This document shows positions 34,028 through 45,330 of a stretch of DNA of 64,000 nt, in pieces; position 1 is the first letter of the stretch, and each line of letters opens with the position of its first letter. Where the stretch lies: positions 51,780,712 through 51,844,711 of the forward strand of contig NC_077224.1 in the NCBI RefSeq assembly GCF_024763615.1, in the 5' to 3' direction. Source of the DNA: Phlebotomus papatasi (taxonomy: Eukaryota > Arthropoda > Insecta > Diptera > Psychodidae). The position numbers and the translations under genes are program-made. The notes beneath the pieces are model-generated. The model saw only the letters and a list, made by a program, of their open reading frames with translations, made no database searches and was not told the DNA's origin.

Positions 34028-36660
34028 CACTGAGGGAAATGAATCTGGGAGCCGGGGTTAGAAAGAGGTGTTGAATATGCACCATGGCAATCGGGGTTTA
34101 GATTCACACCAAAAAACGAAGGAAAAAGTTAAATTCACACCAACTTTGCTTTATAAAAATTGACTCTGCCGAGTGTTAGATCTACACTCTTCATATAATC
34201 CTTGATAAAGCACACAAAAATGTCTTTTTTGTCATCCAGGAAAATCATGAACATATCTTGTATGAATTTAATACACTCTGGCTTAATTATGATATGAAAG
34301 AAGTATTAAAAATATATTATTAGAGAAAATAGTTCTGTATTACGGATTGAAACCTCATCGAGTGTTAAATTTACACTACTGGCAACAAACATAAGCAAAC
34401 GAGACGAGTGTGAAAATACACTTAAATAGTGTTTTTCCAACACTTCCGCGGTGTTGTTGAACGAAAAGACACTATTAATTTTTCACATACCTCGTTTTGT
34501 TTCAGTCTATCGAAAGCGTCCATTTAAGAAAATGCTCCGTGTCCGTATGTGCGTGTTTTTTCGGTAATTCTGTTATAAAATTGTGATTTAGTGTCCAAAT
34601 TTCTGCATAAAAAGCACGGTAAGTCTGTAAATTTGTTTAGAATATAGTGGAAAAGTGAAATTTTTAACAGAAAAAGAAATTTTTTCTAGTTCTTTTTGGA
34701 AGTATTGAGTGCTGCTTGTATCTTTTTTTGTTAGTGTGTTTAATCGTCTTGCAATTGTTGTATATTATTTAATTTAGTTCTATGATTAAAGTGAATTGTT
34801 TGGATTACTAACAGATTATTTTAGTGGTTTTCTTAATTCTTTTGTTAATGGTTTCTTCTTTTATAAATCCTAGAACTTTTCCTTAGAGTTTTGTGGAAAA
34901 ATGCCCCATTTTCCATGGCGTGGAATTTTTATCTCCACATACTACAATTAGTATAGCAAATGGGATTGGGACTCTGATGTTGACAGCAATATTCAAGCAG
35001 CTGCTGCTTCTGTGGGATATACTTGACTCATGAGAAAATTCTTATAGGTATGTGATATATCTTCTTTTTAATTTTGGTTCTTATTGATTGTTTTTCTTAT
35101 GCCTCTTTTTAAGCTTTTGTTAAACTACGACTGAATTAAAGATTGTAGTAGATAGGGCTCAATAGGTACTATTTACACTCGAGGAAATGTAAGGCAGAAC
35201 ACCTTCTTCTGGCACTGCTGTTTGTAATCAAACCTTTACAAACTTCAAAAACACCCTACGATGAGATGTCTGCTTCTACAGATATATTATGATACAGGTA
35301 AAATTACTACTTGGTTTTTAGCACTTTTTTTTAATAAAAAACATACAATTTTTCTTTATGTAATATTCATGGCAATCTTATATTCTTTTGTGTTTTATAG
35401 ATTTAATGGGTATTGTAAGTCTTCATGGTCTACGCAAAGTTTTGGCCCCTGGACTTCTCGTAACTACAAAGGACACAAAAATAAAAAGGAATCGTCCACT
35501 ATGTACTAAAAAGGGAACCATATTATTATCTCCGGAATATCAAATTCTACTCGAGACGATCTTGACTGACTTCGCAGGATAGTGCAGTACTGGCAAAAAA
35601 ACTCTGTAATTTCTCTACTTAAGCTGGAAAAGAAGTAAGATGCTAAATTGTTTCTTTTTTTTTGTACAAGTAAGTTTAGCGCAGATAATTTTATTTTAAA
35701 TTCTAAATCTAAATTTAAAAAAAAAATTGTACGTGCATATTGATAGCAATCATAATAGCGTCAAATTCTTAAATGTGCACAAGAAAATTGTGTCCAGAAG
35801 GCATTCTAATATTTACAAGAATAGTCCAAAATTTTTCTTACCATTTTTAACAAGTATTCTAAATAATTAATATATTTATTTTAACGAGAGTAATATTTCG
35901 TAAACAGTGCTATTTTACACTCCCAAATGATTTCAGATGCAAATTTTTTCCCTTTTGATTATGGCCTGAGTAATTTTATAAAGATACAATTTTTTATATA
36001 GATTTAATATTATATTTCGTTAAAAATACTTGAATAAGCCCAAAAAAAAGATTATCTTTGATTAATTTCCAAGATAATATAAATTATTAAAATATTTTGA
36101 ACGATATGACTTATCTGGGAAGCTTAAAATCTTTGAAACAAATATGAAGATTAGTAAAGTAACTTATTTTTATGAGAAAAAGTTAGAAGAAAAAAGAATT
36201 TATGAGATATTGATGATACAAATAAGTTTCCAAGAAGAGCGTCAGTACAAAAACATGAAGGTAATGAAATTTTGAATATATTTATATAATACTATTGTAT
36301 TGATATGTATATGTTAAAAAAAGTAATAAATAAAGAATTTTTAAACCAATTATACTTTTTAATGGGATGTATGGAGGATATACCTCTCAAAGAATGAGGG
36401 GTAATATGTGCACTTGATGAGCTTTACATATTTTAAATACCATTGGTGTGGTAATAACCCTCGATAGGGGTTTTTAATTAATTTTATAGCGTCGGTGTAA
36501 GTTTCACACTCGATGGGGTTTGATTTTTCTATTCAATCTTTTTAACCCCCGCCTATTACCAAATTTACTACCGGAGAGGTTTGGTTGATTCGGGGTTAGA
36601 ATTTGGTGTGAAAAATAACCCCCGATTTGTGCACATTTCACACCCGTATTTCTCTCAGTG
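34028..36660. mobile_element. element T, 2.6 kb TA-flanked, gene-like interior
   Basis: TA flanks CACTGAGGGAAATGAATC at the left and GTATTTCTCTCAGTG at the right, giving group 1 tips. Each end has repeated TTCACACC/GGTGTGAA and CGGGGTTA/TAACCCC words over about 400 bp. Between them lies sequence with splice-like sites: a donor ACGGTAAGT at about 34619, an acceptor-like TTATAAATCCTAG near 34873, a donor ATAGGTATGTG near 35047, a donor CAGGTAAAAT near 35298, an acceptor TTTTATAG at about 35400, and an AATAAA near 36328. No known transposase motif was recognised. Confidence 0.75.
35388..35582 (+). CDS. unidentified open frame / possible exon within T
   Basis: After an acceptor-like TTTGTGTTTTATAG (ending at about 35400) the frame reads DLMGIVSLHGLRKVLAPGLL and later TKKGTILLSPEYQILLETIL, ending FAG-stop at 35582. 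The exon would be about 180 nt. Codon usage looks more protein-like than the flanks, but no domain is recognised. Upstream open pieces (for example WDSDVDSNIQAAAASVGYT near 34965) could be other exons. It may be a captured host gene or a decayed transposase. Confidence 0.3.
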   Translation: MCFIDLMGIVSLHGLRKVLAPGLLVTTKDTKIKRNRPLCTKKGTILLSPEYQILLETILTDFAG

Positions 36661-36679
36661 TATTTCAGAAAAATCCAAA

Positions 36680-36990
36680 TTTAAACAAATCGGTTGAAAA
36701 ATAAGCCCTAAAAAGTATTTTAAACTTGGACCTTCGAAAATTCGATATCAAAATATTTTTCGAACACAGGTGTCTAAGTTTGAAATATTCATTATGACTA
36801 CCTCCAAAACATAGTCGAAAATGAATAAATTCTAGGACCTATTTTCGAAATAAACCAAAAAACATGGGTTCGGAAGGAAAAAATACTGCTTTAGATTAGA
36901 TAATATTGACTTTTGGGGAGGAGGGGGGGTCCACGAAGACCAAAAGTCGATATCTCTCACCGTTTGATCAGTAAATCAGTTTTTACAAGA
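36680..36990 (+). repeat. dispersed repeat M-related copy 6
   Basis: It shares with the 17.6 kb copy the order ACTACCTCCAAAACATAGTC, AAACCAAAAAACATGGG, GGGGTCCACGAAGACC and GATATCTCTCACCGTTTGAT. A further short piece of this end (GGGGGTCATGAAAAATC, then GTACCGTTTGACC) lies at about 38127-38170. Confidence 0.5.
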
Positions 36991-37812
36991 ATCTTTTCCA
37001 TAAAATTAATTCCAAAATATTCTATAATCAATGCCAAATCGCTATAACCATAAGGTTTTAAGATTTTTTAACTTCAGAAACATATCTTTAATTTATCTAA
37101 AAATTAACAGGTCAATAAATTCCTTTTTAATTTTTGGTAGGCATTTTTGGGTTTTTCCAGTTTAGTCGGACATTTGGTGAACATATTCAAATCTCATTGT
37201 ATTTCTTTAATATAACAATTTGAACAAGTTATGATCCATTTGAACGATCTAAAAGGGAAAAAGGTATTAAAAAAATTTCTCAGAGGCCAACTCGTCAACG
37301 GTTTACTGTTTGTGGATCTCTAAGCCCAAGAAAGGTTCTATGTGCTGAAGATACGTCAGACTATTTTTACCAATTTACTGACCTTTGATTAATTTCTTTT
37401 TAAATTTATTATTTTATTAATATTAGCACTTGTATTAGGGACAAGCGTTGGAAAATAAATGGTTACACATTTTAATTATAATTCCGTAATAATGTTATTG
37501 AGTTCCATGATATCAATTCAATGTAGTAGTCAACAGGGCGAAGGCCTGATTGAAACTTTAAAGATGTTTTTTAGGATCTCTCTAACCGTTGAGAAATTAA
37601 AAAAAATAAATTCATTTTGAATTGTTACATCGGTATCGAAGTCTGAAATAAATTGTGTTTTTTATTGTTATGTTTATAAAGTTTCCGATTATGAAAATTT
37701 TGATGTTGGAACCTGTTTTCGGAGAAAAAACTTGACGCTCTGGACTGAGCGTTGATGATTCTGATTTATTCAAAAATTCAAGAAGTTTCATAATATATTT
37801 TACAATTTGATA
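36991..37812. other. AT-rich non-coding stretch
   Basis: No supported gene or repeat. Confidence 0.3.
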
Positions 37813-38020
37813 GGGGAAAGTGCTCTGCCTTCAAAAGCTTATGTCCTCGAATAATGTGAATTTCATTTATTTTTCCTAAGAGACTTGCAAATAATTATTT
37901 TTAATTGATAATAAACTAACTAATATTATATTTAATAGAAATGTGTAAGTCGCTTGGGAAGAATAAAAAAAAATCGTTTTATTCGAAAGCATGAAAGTCC
38001 GAAGGGAGAGTACATTCCCC
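37813..38020. mobile_element. family F element, copy 3
   Basis: TA flanks GGGGAAAGTGCTCTGCCTTC and GAGAGTACATTCCCC. ATGTCCTCGAATAATGTGAA matches copies 4 and 5, and an inverted relative (ATTCGAAAGCATGAAAGTCC) closes the right end. The termini form an inverted repeat of about 40 bp. Confidence 0.85.
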
Positions 38021-38339
38021 TAGATGATTTTCTAAATATGATTTTTTAATAAGAATATATGGAGTTATATTATTTACAAATATTTCCGAAAAGACAAGAT
38101 AATATGAATGTTAGACTTATTGGCTGGGGGTCATGAAAAATCAAAAGTGGATATTCTGTACCGTTTGACCTTAAGGCCGGTAAAAGTGTTAATAAACACG
38201 AACAGTCATCGTGATGTAGTTTTTTCTTAATGATCCCTTAAGATGTGAAGGGCCAAAATCTCAAAATTTACAAATCTATTTAAATCTATTTTATCTATCT
38301 ATCTAAATTTAGAAATTGTTTTTTTGTTACAAACCGTTT

Positions 38340-38560
38340 AATTATTGTGGTCGGTTTGGTACCGTAAGTACTGGTAACTTTGTCCCTTGAGCGTCACTTT
38401 GACCCCGCCTGTTCCTAAGCTTTTCTTTAATTGTAATGTTTAAGAATGAACCTCACCGATAAGACAAGATAGATCGGATCAGTAAGGACCATCCTTAAGT
38501 TCTAGAAGTAAAGAAAAGCTTACGAACAGGAGGGTGTCATAGTCAACCACACTTACGGTA
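38340..38560. repeat. foldback element O2
   Basis: The left arm ACCGTAAGTACTGGTAACTT ... CTGTTCCTAAGCTTTTCTTT is inverted at the right as AAAGAAAAGCTTACGAACAG ... ACACTTACGGT. The centre lies near CGATAAGACAAGATAGATCG. It is the same family as O1. Its right end abuts family F copy 4. Confidence 0.75.
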
Positions 38561-38569
38561 ATTGAAATA

Positions 38570-38784
38570 GGGGAAAGTACTCTCTCTTCGAACGTTCATG
38601 CCTTCGAATAATGTGAATTTTCTTTTATTGTTCCTAAGAGACTGACATAAATTATCACAGTATTATCAATAATTGATGATAAGCTAACTAATATTTAATA
38701 GACATGTGTAAGTCTCTTAAGAAAACTTAAAGAAAATTGACATTATTCGAAGGCATGAACGTTCGAAGGGATGGTACTTTCCCC
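38570..38784. mobile_element. family F element, copy 4 (best preserved)
   Basis: TA flanks GGGGAAAGTACTCTCTCTTC at the left; the right end inverts as GGGGAAAGTACCATCCCTTC. Both continue into GAACGTTCATGCCTTCGAAT, so the terminal inverted repeat is about 45 bp with few mismatches, the longest of any group 2 element here. It has no coding capacity. Confidence 0.9.
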
Positions 38785-40303
38785 TATAATGGCATAATGT
38801 ATTATCCTGTCTCAAAGTTAAATCGTTAAAATTGGAATATTGTCCGTTAAGCATTCTATTTTTTCACAAACCATTTAATTACTGTGATCGGTAAGGTAAA
38901 TGAAAAGGTCTAATTTTTAATTCATAATTTTCTGCAAAATTTTCACAATATTGCAAAATATCGCAACAACCCTAAATGACGTCCAGCTTCAGCACCATTA
39001 GTATCATCGCCTTAGTGCTGAGTTGGGATTTTATTGGTTAAAATGATGGGCTCTTTGACGCGCAGGATGATCCACAAGCTAAATGCAAATTGCTCGTCGA
39101 TCGATATGTCGCATGCAACTCATTGTGTTATTTTGGCTTCTCAATGAAACACGATGCAGATTTGCTCTTTATTTTTACACACTGGAAGGCAAAGTTTTAT
39201 TCTTTTGTCACGTTCGAACTATTAAAAGAAGCCAGTGCAGATGAATAAGTTAGACTAAGGGAGAGTTCATTAATATTAGCTGAGATTGTTGGTGCATTTG
39301 GAAGATCAGTTGAGTGGCTTTCCATGGAAGATATCTCTCGTTACAGATTGTGTCTGGTGTTGGTTAAAAAAAAAGACCACAGTCTTCCACTTATGAGCCT
39401 TTTTATGGTTGAAAGAGACATCGACAATTGAAAGCGATAAAAATTATGAATAGTTTATTTCCATATAGTTTTTTTCTTCTCTTTTTTGTTTTTTTTTTTA
39501 ATTCTCACCCAGTCTTTTTACGGTGAAAACACTCGACAAAGTGCAACGAGATTGTTTATAAATGTGAAAAAAACATAATTTTATGAAATACAACTTGACT
39601 CCTTTATGATCAGTCTCTTATTGATGCACTAACAGTAGCTGAGAAAGTCAATATGACTTTTTCTCATTTCTGAGGTCAGTAACCATGTAAATCAAATTCC
39701 CATAAAACTCGTGGTCTCCTCGAGAAGGCATTTCATGCCAAACACCATTGAGGAATGTGATACTTATGGACAGAGAAATGGCAATTCCATAATGGTCTTT
39801 TGGAAAGATAGGGAATTTTGTTGTTTATCTCAGAATTTGAAAGAAAAAAACCCCAAAATCATTAGAAGGTCGCAATGGTGCCAAGGAGGAGGAGACATCA
39901 AGTGCGAAATATCCAGTAGTAAAAATTGATAGATGAGCTATTGGGTGTATCTTGCTTACGTTTTTCAGTGTCACAATCAATCACCAATTAGAAAAAAAAG
40001 AGAGATCAAAAATCAATTAAATAAAGCTAACACTACCTAATGATAGCAAAGTACTAATTCTTGCTTGTAATTCGTCCAGCGAGTGACGTGATAGTGTTAT
40101 CAGTGCGTCTTTCTTTAACGATTTTACCACAGAAGTAGCTTCAGTTGACTCTGGGGAGTGTCTTTTTGTACACAATAAAAATCAAGAAATATTAAACCTA
40201 AATTGAAATTAATCTGCACGAAGTACGAGTTTAAATACTGACTCTTGTTAGTCTATGTTCCCACAGTTCTTACGACAACGAAGTGAACCGTGAGTGACAG
40301 ATC
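38785..40303. other. unique-looking non-coding DNA
   Basis: No repeat was recognised. An open frame at 39711-39929 (+) has no domain. Confidence 0.35.
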
Positions 40304-40377
40304 TGCTGATCGGCGCCAGTTATTCTCCATGATCCTTTGATCGGCGCCGATCAGTGATTGTAATCGGCTAATCAGCA
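40304..40377. repeat. nested dyads around GATCGGCGCC
   Basis: GATCGGCGCC occurs at 40308 and again inside a perfect 16-bp palindrome, TGATCGGCGCCGATCA (40338-40353). The outer arms CTGCTGAT and ATCAGCAG enclose both. The GC-rich words stand out from the AT-rich surroundings. They could be a protein binding site, but this is not established. Confidence 0.6.
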
Positions 40378-40408
40378 GTACAGCAGCAAAGGTGTTTTGA
40401 GAGTGGTA

Positions 40409-40623
40409 GGGTAAAGTGATACAAGTTGGACATAGTGTTACAAGTTGGGCAATTCGTCGGTACCATTTGGACATGGCTTTTTTCTTAATAAATATAGTAC
40501 AAAATTTGTTTTTAAGCGCAAGGAACCAAATTGTAAAACTAAAGCATCAAAAATATACAAATAAAAATGAAGTAACTAAATTTATCAAGAAAAAAATCCT
40601 GTCCAACTTGTACCACTTTACCC
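40409..40623. mobile_element. family H miniature element, copy 3
   Basis: TA flanks GGGTAAAGTGATACAAGTTG and CAACTTGTACCACTTTACCC. It is closest to copy 1 (shared GGTACMAKTTGGACATGGC block). This copy has the cleanest termini of the family. Confidence 0.9.
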
Positions 40624-40689
40624 TAGGCTTGTTTCACTCGTGTGGTATTTAAAATTTATCATGTACAATTCTAAATAACGTAATTGTAG

Positions 40690-40860
40690 CATCTATGGAA
40701 AGGCTTCAGGCTTTGCACACACTCTGCCTTCGAACATTTCATATTTTTCTTATATTCATTTAATGAATCTGACTTATCAATAGCAATGTATTTAAATAGC
40801 TAGTCCTAAGTCACACGTTTCCTCAAAAACATAAGTAAAATTTAATTAAAGAAATATAAG
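40690..40860. repeat. repeat AA, copy 2
   Basis: It aligns with 21040-21190 in the same orientation over about 150 bp. Confidence 0.5.
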
Positions 40861-41149
40861 TGATAATCAAGATAAGGGGGCAACGCATATGGAGAAATCC
40901 TTATCAATTGCTCAAAAACCGCTTCGCGAAATTCGAGGAACAAGATATTCTTGTCTGTAAAAAGGGAATAAGTCAGTATTGATCAAGACAAATTCAATTT
41001 AGACTTCCGTGCGAGTGTCTGCCATTAAAATACAATATGTTTGAGAAAGAAAAAGTTAGACACTAGAAATCACCTTACTCGGGTATAAATTGAAATATTC
41101 GTCGAAAATTACTGCAGGCAAAGCATTTACTTGCCTACACATTTTAGAT

Positions 41150-41760
41150 CGATAAAATTTAATGAAATCGAAATTCGCGTCCCTATCTTTCTCAAAAGAT
41201 TTTCGTAAGTCTATGCCACTTCTTCGGTCTCAAAAGTGGACTGAACTAAATTTAATTTGGTGTGATGTCCAAAAGAAGAAGAAGAAGAGTACGAAAGAGT
41301 AGGATAGACATATGCTAAACTTTAAAGAAAGAAAGGGATGTGAATTTTGATTTTATGAAATTTTCCTGATTTAAAAGGTGTGCCGGAGGTATTAAGCACT
41401 AATTTTATAGTTCCGTTCAAAAGGCATTGCCTTCATCGAATTTGAATATTACTATTTAAATTAACGAACAGTTGAGTAAGTCATAAGTTATAAACATAAT
41501 GGTTTTGGCACACCTTTTAGATCAGTAAAAATTCATAAAGTCAAAATTCACACCTCTTTCTTTCTTAAAAACTTTGCATATGTCTGTCTTGCTCTTTCGC
41601 ACTCTTCTTCTTCTTCTTTTGAACATCACACTATAAATTAAATTCATTTCAGTTAAATTTTGAGTCCAATAGAGAGGGGTAGACTTAAGCAATTCTTTCG
41701 AGAAAGACAGGACATGAATTTTTGATTTCATAAAATTTTACTGATCTAAAAGTTGCAGAA
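41150..41760. repeat. complex palindrome P with repeated arms
   Basis: A block around GGGATGTGAATTTTGATTTT at about 41335 and GGTGTGATGTCCAAAAGAAG at 41260 is present inverted at 41500-41660 (GTCAAAATTCACACCTC, TCTTTTGAACATCACAC), with a loop of about 120 bp. A third and fourth partial arm flank it (41155-41215 and 41660-41760), so the arm is present several times in alternating orientation. Another arm-like piece lies at 7555-7620. Confidence 0.7.
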
Positions 41761-43839
41761 ATTATCGACGAATATTTAAATGTCATTTATTAAATAATTT
41801 AATATTTTAAATAAATACAATTTATAAAAAAATATACTACTATCTGCATTTATTTTTTATTTTATTTTAAATTATATTTTATCTGAAAATTCCAAATTAT
41901 TTTATTTAATTAGAATATTTTTTTTCAAATTAATAAAAAGGCCGAAATTTGTGTTCAATATGTATTGCATATGAAAATCACTTCTTTTCATATTTATTTT
42001 TTAATAAAAAACAAGTTAACGTACAAGTCTTGTGGGAACTTTACCACAATATCGTGCCTTGCTCAAAAGAGGTAATTTCAAATAGATCTCAATCTTTACT
42101 GTACCCAGAAAGATCCTGGGAGAATTTTCCTTCAAATTTCAAAATCAAACCTAATTCAAAGTTAAAAATTTGGCGAAGAAAAAATGCAACTCTTTCAGAA
42201 ACCTTTGTATTTTTAATTGTATAATAAAAAATTGTCTGGAACCCTTTCCACCAGAAATTTTATGATAAAATGAGTAAAATTGGTGAATATTCGACCCCTT
42301 TTCTTGCACTTTTACCGGACTAACAAAGGGCCATGGGTTAGAGCGTTTCCATGAAATTCCATTAAATTGAGCTGAAAGAGGGATTTTTGCAGGAGACTTA
42401 AGTGGTTGATTGTCACGGCACTTTCTCAATGTTGTTAAATTAAGATATATTGAACTGTAGCTGCAGAGACACTGTCCCAAGAGATTAGATATGAGACCCT
42501 TGCCAAAGTCACGCAAAGTTGATGGTAAAATTGAGGAAAGGGTAAAGGTGGTAGGAAGAGTATTGATTAATGATTTAGTTCAACTTTGTCGGTCAATCAA
42601 GGATATTGTCAAAGATTTTCTGAGGCAGACAGTCTGATTGGAAGAAATTGTTTAAGATGTCCAGGCAAACTTCTAAAATCGTGTTGCATTTCTTGAAACT
42701 CAAGTGAGAATGTGAAGCATTGGAAGACGACAAGAAAAATTCCTCATGAGGGTCAAACAATGGAAAGACGATATGGGAAAATGTTGAACAACATAAAATG
42801 AATATCTGGTTGGGAATCAAATCAAATGATCGTAAATGACATGGCGCACGCCAGTTAACTTCCGGCGTATGATTTTTTCTCCATGGAGGCATTGTTAAGG
42901 GAGAGATTCTCTCTGGGCTTTTCTTCTTGGATTCCCAAAAGACTTCCGTTCACCTTTAGCTGAGTGTGACAAAAAATAGGCGAAGAACTCCTCATATGGT
43001 CTCCTCTTCATGTTGGTACCACGCCTCCTCATATGTTAAAATCCTTGCAGACATAAGGAATGGCAATGTGAGTGCCAAAGGAATAGTCTTAATGCAAAAG
43101 TCTCTGGCTGTGTTTTCACCCCTGGTTTCATGTCAAGGGTAGGAGATGGAATTGAAGAGTACGATTGAATTTCGCGACTCTATTTTTCAATTGTTTGATT
43201 CACCTTTTAAACTTCTTTTACCTCCTCGATGATGGTTAGATAACTTGAGGAGAATGTCAGTCAATGCCACGAGTTGAATAATTTGCCTCAAGAGTGTTGC
43301 AGCAAAATCAGCTGCTTGTTCTTCAACTTCTCACATTTGGATTTCCTTTGAAGTACCACAGAATTTCTTGTAGTGAATGTTGAGGGTTGATTCTTCATGG
43401 ATTTTATGGAGTTTCCTCTCAAGAGAGAGTCTCCAGATATATTTATTCACTCTACTTGACCTTTATGCCCCATGTGACTGAAAGAGTCTAAAAGAGTTGA
43501 TGAGATTTTAGAAGAAATAATACGAGCAATGAAGCTATGACACTTTGCTACATACGCAAAATCAATAAAAGCGAAGAAATTATTACTTTGGTAAGAAATA
43601 CATTTCGAATAATGGATAATTCGGTTAATTATAAATTTTGAAATAGAAATCATTATAAAAATTAAATCTAAATATTTATTTAAATTCAATATTTTTTCAC
43701 AGTTCAAAGGTTTATGGAGCTAACAACTCAAATTTTCCTAAAAAACTTTAGTGTATTAAAACGGATTCAAAAGTTTTCTTATATAGGTTCGTTTTCAAAT
43801 TAAAAAAAAAGAATCATATTCAATATACCAATTAATTAA
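41761..43839. other. unique-looking non-coding DNA
   Basis: Minus-strand open frames at 42151-42516 (121 codons) and 42593-42892 (99 codons) lie close together but show no domain, no conserved motif and no splice pairing that I could support. Confidence 0.35.
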
Positions 43840-44280
43840 GTTGAAGTAATTTAATTGAATTTCGGATAAAAGTTGGTTATCGATTATGAACCTATAATAG
43901 AACAATTAGAATAGGGTTAGGGTTGTTAGGAAATCCAATACCTTTCTAACGACTCCAAACGTAATACCATATACCTTTTCAATTTTTGACCTTGAAAAAA
44001 CCATTTTTGGTAATGATTCAACGGTATTTTCGTATCAGGACAAAGTGTCCTCCTAGGTAATATCTAGAACGTAACCAAAAATGAAAAAAATCGCACGAAA
44101 CGTTTTCGACCAATCTCAAAAAACATGGTTTTGAAGGGGAAAGGAAGGGGTTGGGGCAAAATGAAAGAAATGCTTATAATGGTCCCATGGTCGATTTATG
44201 GGGGTCTCCCGAAGGTCTCAAGTCTCTATCTCTAACCATTTGGGCTTTAGGTTTGGTAATCGGATGGACGAACAGACATT
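43840..44280 (+). repeat. dispersed repeat M, copy 4 (uninterrupted)
   Basis: Ordered blocks: GGATAAAAGTTGGTTATCG, AATACCTTTCTAACGACTCC, CCTTGAAAAAACC, AATGATTCAACGGTATTTTC, ACCAAAAATGAAAAAAATCG, CGTTTTCGACCAATC, GGTCTCCCGAAGGTCTCAAG and CTCTATCTCTAACCATTTGG, ending in GGATGGACGAACAGACA. It is the best reference copy in the window. Confidence 0.65.
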
Positions 44281-44336
44281 AAAATTAACATTTCCGGAAT
44301 GTTATTTTAACTTTTTCGGATTTCTCTCAGTCAGTG
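44281..44336 (+). mobile_element. family A fragment (right end only), copy 5
   Basis: AAAATTAACATTTCCGGAAT through GGATTTCTCTCAG matches the family A right end. It abuts the end of repeat M copy 4 directly. The tip reads CAGTCAGTG, a small tandem alteration. Confidence 0.75.
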
Positions 44337-44683
44337 AATGAAGGATTACTTCCACATTGAGGGAAAACTGTCCAGGAAAATAACTAAAGTGTACATTTTA
44401 CGCCCCACAACCGTAAAGTAGCGATAGCATCGGTACTCTCCTTGTCGTTGGCAACCCTCCCTACTGAAATCTCAAGGTTGCCTCCCTGACCTGACCTGCT
44501 TCAGAGTGAGTGGTACGACACCCTGGCGCCATGAGTGGTGAAGTCAGTGTGTCATGGGAAGGCTCAGAGTGCGGATGCTGAGCCTGCGGCTCTCAAAAAG
44601 AGGGCCACTACCTGTTGAGTCCGGAAGGGCTACAAAAGTAGTACTTTATGCGAGAGCTGACTGGGCTGAAGGCGTGGATATAG
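44337..44683. other. GC-richer segment before the LINE RNase H
   Basis: From about 44400 composition shifts from AT-rich to mixed (CCTCCCTGACCTGACCTGC, GTACGACACCCTGGCGCC). It is probably part of the same LINE insertion (untranslated or decayed coding sequence). No reverse-transcriptase motif could be read in any frame. Confidence 0.4.
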
Positions 44684-45199
44684 GCTGTATTCACTGAGGG
44701 TTCGCGAGTTGAAGGATCCTCAAGCGCGAGTTATCATTGCTCAGAGTTTCAAATTAGCGGATCAGCTCCCCTTGGCCAGTACACGACTGTGTTTAAGGCT
44801 GAGGTCGTCGCAATCCTACTTGGCGCTCGAACTCTAGTGGAATCTAGCATCAAGGGCAGAAGAGTTAAAATTTTCTCAGACAGTAGAGCTGCGATTCCGT
44901 CTATAAGAAGATATGAGTCGCGTTCTGCTCTTGTGATTGAGTGCAGGAAAATGTTAGAAGCAGCCTCACAGAAATGTGGCGTCGGTCTACATTGGGTACC
45001 TGGACACAGAGGTATAATGGGAAATGAAGAAGCGGACCACCTAGCTGTGGCGGGGGTAGGGACAGCCTTCATTACTGTAGGGATTTCCTTGAAAAAAAAA
45101 AGGAAATCTATTATACAGGAAGATTTATTAAAATTTAATCACACGGAATGGACCGAGACTAAGGATTGTCACGATCCCGGAAGATTGCCAATCTTGTAA
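44684..45199 (+). pseudogene. LINE RNase H domain, Jockey/I-like, decayed
   Basis: In one frame: FTEGSRVEGSSSASY (usual TDGS; the first catalytic Asp is Glu here), VFKAEVVAIL (catalytic Glu), KIFSDSRAA (catalytic Asp), GLHWVPGHRG and GNEEADHLA (catalytic Asp). These are the ordered motifs of RNase H domains at the end of ORF2 in Jockey/I/R1-type non-LTR retrotransposons. After a frameshift near 45180 the typical tail continues as KIANLVTDQCLNKHLNRKG and IMCRKCN, to about 45330. No reverse-transcriptase or endonuclease remnant is attached. It is a truncated, non-functional copy. Confidence 0.85.
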
Positions 45200-45330
45200 C
45201 CGATCAATGTCTAAACAAACATTTGAATAGGAAGGGTATCCAATGTAACATAATGTGCAGAAAATGCAATCAAATATCAGACGGGTGTTACTGGTTAAAG
45301 CGGTACTGTCTGATGAAGACCTATCAAAAT

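Noticed and set aside
42151..42892. Two neighbouring minus-strand open frames (121 and 99 codons)
   Set aside because: No recognisable motif, start context or splice pairing. In 64 kb of AT-rich sequence about one open frame of this length is expected by chance.
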